Of a DNA stretch of 11,446 nucleotides, positions 4,515 through 11,446 are shown piece by piece. Every line of letters begins with the position of its first letter. Positions within the stretch are counted from its first letter, which is position 1. Location: positions 1 to 11,446 of the forward strand of contig CAMLJA010000037.1 in assembly GCA_946480065.1 (NCBI GenBank), written 5' to 3'. The notes below the pieces were generated by a model. It was not told where the DNA came from, searched no databases, and saw nothing but the letters and a program-made list of their open reading frames with translations. The DNA comes from an uncultured Thermomonas sp. (lineage in GTDB: Bacteria; Pseudomonadota; Gammaproteobacteria; Xanthomonadales; Xanthomonadaceae). The translations under genes and the position numbers were made by a program.

Positions 4515-6125
4515 TCAGTTCACGCCCACCGCGCTCCAGGCCGCGGCCACGGCGCTGGTCGAATACCCCAGGTCGGAGGCCGCGCTGAGGGTCGCGGCGC
4601 GGGCGCCGGCGTAGTTGGTGTTGGAGGTCATGTACACCGTCAGCGCCCGGTACCAGATCTTCTGCGCCTGCGCGCGGCCGATGCCGGTGAGGTTGGCGCC
4701 GTTGCAGGTCGGGGAGGTCACGGTGCCGTTGCTGAAGCTCTTCGAGCCGCTGCCTTCGGCCAGCAGGTAGAAGAAGTGGTTGGCCACGCCCGAGCTGTAG
4801 TGCACGTCCAGGCTGCCCAGGCCGCTGGAGTAGCAATTGGGCGAGCTGCCGTCCAGGTTCGGGTTGTACATGAAGCGCAACGCCTTGCTGTTGCCCGGGT
4901 TGCTGGCGTAGATCTCCTCGCCGATCAGGTAGTCGGGCACGTCGGCGCTGCTGTTGGTGTTGAACTCCACCATGGTGCCGAAGATGTCGGACGTCGCCTC
5001 GTTCAGGCCGCCGGACTCGCCGGAGTAGGTCAGGTTGGCCGAGCGGCTGGTCACGCCGTGCGACATCTCGTGGCCGGCCACGTCGATCGCCACCAGCGGC
5101 ACGTAGGAGCCGCCGCCGTCGCCGAAGGTCATGCAGAAGCAGCTGTCGGACCAGAAGGCGTTGACGTAGTTGCGGCCGTAGTGGACGCGGCTCAGCGCGC
5201 CCTTGCCGTCGTTGGCGATGCCGTTGCGGCCATGGATGTTCTTGAAGTAGTCCCAGGTCTCGGACACGCCGTAGTGGGCGTCGGCGCCCACGGTGGCGCG
5301 GTTGGAGAGGGTGTTGTCGCCCCAGATGTTGTCGGCGTCGGTGAAGATGGTGCCGGAGCCGCTGGTGCGGTTGGCCAGGTCGGTGGTGTAGCCGCCGCCG
5401 CGGGCCAGGTCCTTCATCTGGAAGGTGCCGTCGCTGCAGCCGGCGGTGTTGATCGCCACGTTGCCCAGGGTCAGGGTGCGGCCGGTGCCGGTGGCACTGG
5501 TGTTGCAGGTGGAGCCGCCACCGCCGCCGCCGCCGCCGGGCTTGCCCTTGTTGGTCCTGGCGGTGTGGATCTGGTCCCACTTGTCGAGGATGCGGCCGCT
5601 GCCGGCGTCCACCACGTAGTGCATCTCGGTCGGGTCCTGGTTGGCCTTGGTGCCCACGAAGGCCACTTCCCACGCCAGCACCGGGTTGGCGCCGCGGGCG
5701 TAGATCACCTTGCGGGCGTCCTGGATGCCGCTGAAGTCCGCGCCGAAGTCGGCGCCGGCGATCACGGTGGCCTGGTCGCCGCTCACGCGGGCGTTCATCG
5801 CCGGGCGCGCGCTGGTGCGCAGGGTCTGGCTGGCGCCCTTGGCGCGGCCGTTGGCCAGGTGCAGGACCACGTCGCCGCCGATCACCGGCAGGCCGCGGTA
5901 GGTGCGGTCCAGGCGCACGTGCTGGGTGCCGTTGGCGTCGACCACCACGTCGCGGGCGACGAAGGCGTCGCCGGCGTTGCGCTTGACCAGTGCGGGCTTG
6001 GCGTCGATCAGGCCGAGCGCGCGGGTGGTGGCGGGATGCTGGTCGAAGCGGCCGGCGGTGGCGGAAAGGGGAAGCGCGAGCGCGGCCGCGATGGCGAGCG
6101 GCAGGAGGCGGGTGGTCGTACGCAT
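4515..6125 (-). CDS. Secreted M4 (thermolysin-family) zinc metalloprotease precursor
   Basis: Extracellular endopeptidase made as a 536-aa pre-pro-enzyme. A Sec signal peptide ends near ATA|GRF (residue 24). The FTP/PepSY-type propeptide follows, with VRLDRTYRGLPVIGGDVVLHL at 70-90 and LAWEVAF to GRILDKWD at 150-184. Then comes a run of eight glycines (197-204) and the catalytic domain from about 207. Zinc site: HEMSH with His352, Glu353 (catalytic) and His356, and third ligand Glu376 in GGLNEATSDIFG. The transition-state His442 lies in LDVHYSSGVANHFF. Six cysteines are seen in the mature part, two of them in the SCFC motif at 329-331. There is no C-terminal PPC or other binding domain. The ATG at 6125 has GAGGA 11 bases upstream. 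It likely leaves through a type II secretion system, encoded elsewhere. Confidence 0.94.
   Translation of the reverse strand: MRTTTRLLPLAIAAALALPLSATAGRFDQHPATTRALGLIDAKPALVKRNAGDAFVARDVVVDANGTQHVRLDRTYRGLPVIGGDVVLHLANGRAKGASQTLRTSARPAMNARVSGDQATVIAGADFGADFSGIQDARKVIYARGANPVLAWEVAFVGTKANQDPTEMHYVVDAGSGRILDKWDQIHTARTNKGKPGGGGGGGGSTCNTSATGTGRTLTLGNVAINTAGCSDGTFQMKDLARGGGYTTDLANRTSGSGTIFTDADNIWGDNTLSNRATVGADAHYGVSETWDYFKNIHGRNGIANDGKGALSRVHYGRNYVNAFWSDSCFCMTFGDGGGSYVPLVAIDVAGHEMSHGVTSRSANLTYSGESGGLNEATSDIFGTMVEFNTNSSADVPDYLIGEEIYASNPGNSKALRFMYNPNLDGSSPNCYSSGLGSLDVHYSSGVANHFFYLLAEGSGSKSFSNGTVTSPTCNGANLTGIGRAQAQKIWYRALTVYMTSNTNYAGARAATLSAASDLGYSTSAVAAAWSAVGVN
5521..5538. repeat. (CCG)6 trinucleotide repeat inside the protease gene
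   Basis: Six tandem CCG units (minus strand CGG/GGC), preceded by CCGCCA, encode most of the eight-glycine linker at residues 197-204. Unit changes would alter linker length without a frameshift. Confidence 0.85.
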
Positions 6126-6278
6126 GGGTGATCGGATCCTCGACGATATGATGTGATGGCCGACCGGCGGGTCGGCGGCCCCGGATCCGGCGGTTCGCCG
6201 GAAACCCCGTGCCGGCGCAAGTGCGGGACGGCTGGCGCAGGGCGGCCCCGAACATAGGTTTCAGGTTTCATTCATGTC
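6126..6278. other. Divergent intergenic region between protease and oxidoreductase genes
   Basis: This 153-bp gap should hold both promoters. It contains two short perfect inverted repeats, GCCGACC/GGTCGGC (6159-6165 and 6170-6176) and TCCGGCG/CGCCGGA (6186-6192 and 6196-6202). It also holds a tandem 7-bp repeat AGGTTTC-AGGTTTC (6256-6269) just before the oxidoreductase start. I found no convincing -35/-10 pair for either gene; CATATC and TCATAT on the minus strand are the closest -10 matches for the protease. Confidence 0.5.
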
Positions 6279-7622
6279 ATGCGGCAGCGCACAAACAGGG
6301 CGTGGGGTGGCGGTTTGACGACGTTTCAGCAGCAGGGGGGCGACGGAATTGCTGCGTCGCAGCAACCCGGGGCAGACATCGACGTGCTGGTGGTGGGCGC
6401 CGGGGTGACCGGCCTTGCCACCGCGCTGGCGCTGCTGCGGGACGGCCGCGGCGTCACCGTGGTGGACGCCGGGCGGGTCGGTGGCGGTGCCTCCCACGGC
6501 AACTGCGGCACCCTGACCCCCAGCCATGCGCCGCCGCTGGCCGCGCCGGGCACGATCGGTCGCGCCCTGCGCTGGATGCTGGCGCCGGACGCGCCGCTGT
6601 ACATCGCGCCGCGCTACGACCCCGCGCTGTGGCGCTGGCTGGCCGGCTTCGCGCTGCGCTGCAACCGCCGCGACTGGGCCGCCAGCACCCGCGCCAAGTC
6701 GGCCCTGCTCAACGACTCCCGGGCGCGGATCGCCTCGTGGATCCGGATCCACGGGCTGGACTGCGAGTTCTCCGAACAGGGCGAGGACTACGTGTTCCAC
6801 GATGCCCGCGCGCTGGAACACGAACTGCGCGACCTGCCGATGCTGCGCGAGTTCGGGATCGAGTCGGAGGTGATCGACGGCCCGGCGTACGAGGCCCAGG
6901 AGCCGGCGCTGAAGCCGGGCGTCGTCGGCGCGATCCGCTTCCCCGGCGACGCCGCGCTGCGGCCGGACCGCTACGTGGCGGAGTTGGCCCGGGTGGTCCG
7001 CGCGATGGGCGGCCGGATCCTGGAGTCCTGCCCGCTGCAGGCGCTCGAGGCCGGCGCCGACGGCGTCCGCGCCACCACGGCGCACGGCGCGCTGCGCGCG
7101 CGCGACGCGGTGGTGGCGGCCGGCGCGTGGTCGCCGCTGCTGGCGCGCGCGATCGGCCTGCCGTGGCTGCGCGCGGCGATCCAGCCGGGCAAGGGCTATT
7201 CGATCACCTACAGCGCGCCGGAGCTGGTGCCGCGCCGGCCGCTGACGCTGCGCGAGGTCTCGGTCTGCGTGACCGCCTGGGGCAGCGGGTTCCGGCTGGG
7301 CAGCACGATGGAGTTCTCCGGCTACGACGACGCGCTCAACGAGCGCCGCCTGGGCGCGCTGGAGCGGGGCGCGCGCGCCTACCTGCGCGCGCCGGTGGGG
7401 CCGGAGCTGCGCGAGCGCTGGTTCGGCTGGCGGCCGATGAGCCGCGACGACATCCCGCTGCTCGGGCGCGCGCCCGGCCACCGCCACCTGTGGCTGGCCA
7501 CCGGGCACGGGATGATGGGCGTGGGCATGAGCGCCGGCAGCGGGCAGCTGATGGCGGACCTGCTGGCCGGCCGCGCGCCGGCGGTGGACCCGGCGCCGTT
7601 CGACCCCGCGCGCTTCGCGTAG
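6279..7622 (+). CDS. FAD-dependent oxidoreductase, D-amino acid dehydrogenase (DadA)-like
   Basis: Flavoprotein of the DAO superfamily that probably oxidises a D-amino or imino acid to the oxo acid, passing electrons to the respiratory chain. It has 447 aa from the ATG at 6279. The Rossmann dinucleotide motif is DVLVVGAGVTGLATAL with G40, G42 and G45, followed by the acidic strand end at D63. The FAD-contact segment GGGASHGNCGTLTPS lies at 68-81. The C-terminal FAD motif WLATGHGMMGVGMSAGSG lies at about 405-422. The first 35 residues are unusual for the family (Gln/Gly-rich, WGGG, QQQGG), so the true start may be later, for instance GTG at 6384, directly before LVVGAG. The substrate is unknown; D-amino acids or D-hydroxyproline are candidates from relatives. 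hutG follows 34 bp later on the same strand, suggesting amino-acid catabolism. Confidence 0.85.
   Translation: MRQRTNRAWGGGLTTFQQQGGDGIAASQQPGADIDVLVVGAGVTGLATALALLRDGRGVTVVDAGRVGGGASHGNCGTLTPSHAPPLAAPGTIGRALRWMLAPDAPLYIAPRYDPALWRWLAGFALRCNRRDWAASTRAKSALLNDSRARIASWIRIHGLDCEFSEQGEDYVFHDARALEHELRDLPMLREFGIESEVIDGPAYEAQEPALKPGVVGAIRFPGDAALRPDRYVAELARVVRAMGGRILESCPLQALEAGADGVRATTAHGALRARDAVVAAGAWSPLLARAIGLPWLRAAIQPGKGYSITYSAPELVPRRPLTLREVSVCVTAWGSGFRLGSTMEFSGYDDALNERRLGALERGARAYLRAPVGPELRERWFGWRPMSRDDIPLLGRAPGHRHLWLATGHGMMGVGMSAGSGQLMADLLAGRAPAVDPAPFDPARFA
6349..6365. repeat. Palindrome TTGCTGC-gtc-GCAGCAA near the oxidoreductase start
   Basis: Perfect 7-bp arms around a three-base centre, within the atypical first 35 codons of the oxidoreductase frame. 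If the true start is downstream at 6384, this would be an upstream operator-like site or leader hairpin; otherwise it is coding sequence (residues 24-29). Confidence 0.45.
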
Positions 7623-7644
7623 GCGCGCGCTCGGCCCCTCCGCC

Positions 7645-7650
7645 TAGAAT
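7645..7650 (+). promoter_or_regulatory. -10 element of hutG (leaderless type)
   Basis: TAGAAT (5 of 6 to consensus) lies six bases before the hutG ATG at 7657. The predicted transcription start therefore coincides with the start codon, and there is no Shine-Dalgarno sequence in GCGGGC. The extended form TAGAATGC recurs exactly upstream of pyrG. Confidence 0.55.
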
Positions 7651-7656
7651 GCGGGC

Positions 7657-8457
7657 ATGAGCGAGATCGCCTTCGACGACGTCTGCGTCCTGCACCGCGG
7701 CAGCGCGCCGCTGCTGGTGAGCCTGCCCCACGACGGCAGCGACATCCCGGCCGGGCTGCGCGCGCGGATGGCGCCGGAGGCGCGCCCGGCGCCGGATACC
7801 GACTGGCACGTCTCGCGGCTCTATGCGTTCGCGCGCGAACTCGGCGCCTCGGTGCTGGTGCCGCGATGGTCGCGCTATGTCATCGACCTCAACCGCGGCG
7901 AGGACGACACCAGCCTCTATCCCGGCCGGAACACGACCGGGCTGGTGCCGCTGGTGCGCTTCGACGGCGAGCCGGTCTACCTGCCGGGCGCCGAACCCGA
8001 CGCGGTCGAGGTGGCGGCGCGGGTCGCCCGCTACTGGCGGCCGTACCACGCCGCGCTGCGCGGCGAACTCGAGCGGCTGCGCGCCGGGCACGGCCGCGTG
8101 GTGCTGTGGGAAGGGCACTCGATCCGCGGCAGCGGCCTGCCCTACCTGTTCGAGGGGCGGCTGCCCGACCTCAACCTGGGCACCGCCGCCGGCGCGAGCT
8201 GCTCGCCGGGGCTGCAGGCCCGGCTGGAGGCGGTGCTGGCGGCGCAGGACGGGTACGACTGGGTCGCCAACGGCCGCTTCAAGGGCGGCCACATCACCCG
8301 CCACTACGGCGACCCGGCGAACGCGATCGAGGCGGTGCAGCTGGAGACCAGCCAGCGCTGCTACATGGACGAAGCTTCCTTCGCCTACGACGAGGCCCGC
8401 GCCGCCCGCCTGCAGCCGCTGCTGCGCGCGCTGCTGCAGGCCGCGCTGGAAGGCTGA
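7657..8457 (+). CDS. hutG: N-formylglutamate deformylase (N-formylglutamate amidohydrolase)
   Basis: Hydrolyses N-formyl-L-glutamate to L-glutamate and formate, the final step of the five-step histidine degradation route. It is cytoplasmic, 266 aa, the usual length. Matches to HutG through the whole chain include LLVSLPHDG (H25, D26), PDTDWHVSRLYAFARELGAS (D47, D49, H51), RYVIDLNRGEDDTSLYPG (73-90), the WEGHSIRG motif (H154, R157), LPDLNLGT (169-176), and NGRFKGGHITRHYGDPAN with R207, H212 and H216. These acidic and His residues are the likely metal and substrate ligands by analogy with the family. No other hut gene is in the window, so this copy stands apart from a canonical hut cluster. It follows the DadA-like gene by 34 bp but also has its own TAGAAT element, and its stop codon is one base from that of convergent parE. 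Confidence 0.92.
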   Translation: MSEIAFDDVCVLHRGSAPLLVSLPHDGSDIPAGLRARMAPEARPAPDTDWHVSRLYAFARELGASVLVPRWSRYVIDLNRGEDDTSLYPGRNTTGLVPLVRFDGEPVYLPGAEPDAVEVAARVARYWRPYHAALRGELERLRAGHGRVVLWEGHSIRGSGLPYLFEGRLPDLNLGTAAGASCSPGLQARLEAVLAAQDGYDWVANGRFKGGHITRHYGDPANAIEAVQLETSQRCYMDEASFAYDEARAARLQPLLRALLQAALEG

Positions 8458-8458
8458 G

Positions 8459-10441
<1,983 letters not shown>

Positions 10442-10487
10442 TCAACGGCTTCCGCCCGGGGCGCGTGCAGGCGGCCGCGCCAGCCCT

Positions 10488-11446
<959 letters not shown>

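Noticed and set aside
4507..6255. Alternative minus frame and long plus frame across the M4 protease
   Set aside because: The chosen frame has a signal peptide, HEMSH, NEATSD and the active-site His; the others are repetitive Arg/Pro/Gln or Val/Gly/Ala strings with no motif.

Overview
The window is a high-GC stretch of ordinary bacterial chromosome. The topoisomerase IV subunit ParE, CTP synthase PyrG, SlyD and HutG read like gammaproteobacterial versions. Together with the very GC-rich codon use, a secreted thermolysin-family protease and TAGAAT-type -10 elements, this suggests the Xanthomonadaceae/Lysobacteraceae (Lysobacter, Luteimonas or a relative). That placement is inferred from recalled family sequences, not from a search. 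I see no tRNA, rRNA, insertion sequence, integrase, phage gene or CRISPR array.

Layout, left to right. A lipoprotein alkaline phosphatase (minus, cut by the left edge and apparently frameshifted near it) diverges from a dicarboxylate/amino-acid:cation symporter, which is followed 4 bp later by a hotdog acyl-CoA thioesterase (both plus). Two tandem NlpC/P60 cell-wall peptidases lie on the minus strand. The first (2555-3187) has a Sec signal peptide and the second (3335-3889) a lipobox. A T-tailed hairpin ends the first, and a repeat-rich gap separates the two. The SlyD-type prolyl isomerase (plus) diverges from the lipoprotein peptidase and converges on a secreted M4 metalloprotease (minus) over a symmetric terminator.

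Across a hairpin-rich divergent gap the plus strand carries a DadA-like FAD oxidoreductase and then N-formylglutamate deformylase (hutG), the last step of one branch of histidine breakdown. hutG converges on parE (minus) with only one base between the two stop codons. parE diverges from pyrG (plus), which runs off the right edge.

Functionally this is a mosaic: phosphate scavenging, uptake of small acids or amino acids, acyl-CoA hydrolysis, peptidoglycan remodelling, protein folding, extracellular proteolysis, amino-acid catabolism, chromosome decatenation and CTP synthesis. Oxidoreductase plus hutG, and symporter plus thioesterase, are the only pairs close enough to suggest co-transcription. 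In both, the second gene also has its own -10-like element exactly six bases before its ATG, as expected for leaderless mRNA.

I did not find a convincing undescribed system. The observations most worth a second look are the recurrent leaderless-type spacing, the altered cation-site residues of the symporter, the phased repeats and nested hairpin between the two NlpC/P60 genes, the polyglycine tract at the protease pro/mature junction, and the probable frameshift at the left edge.
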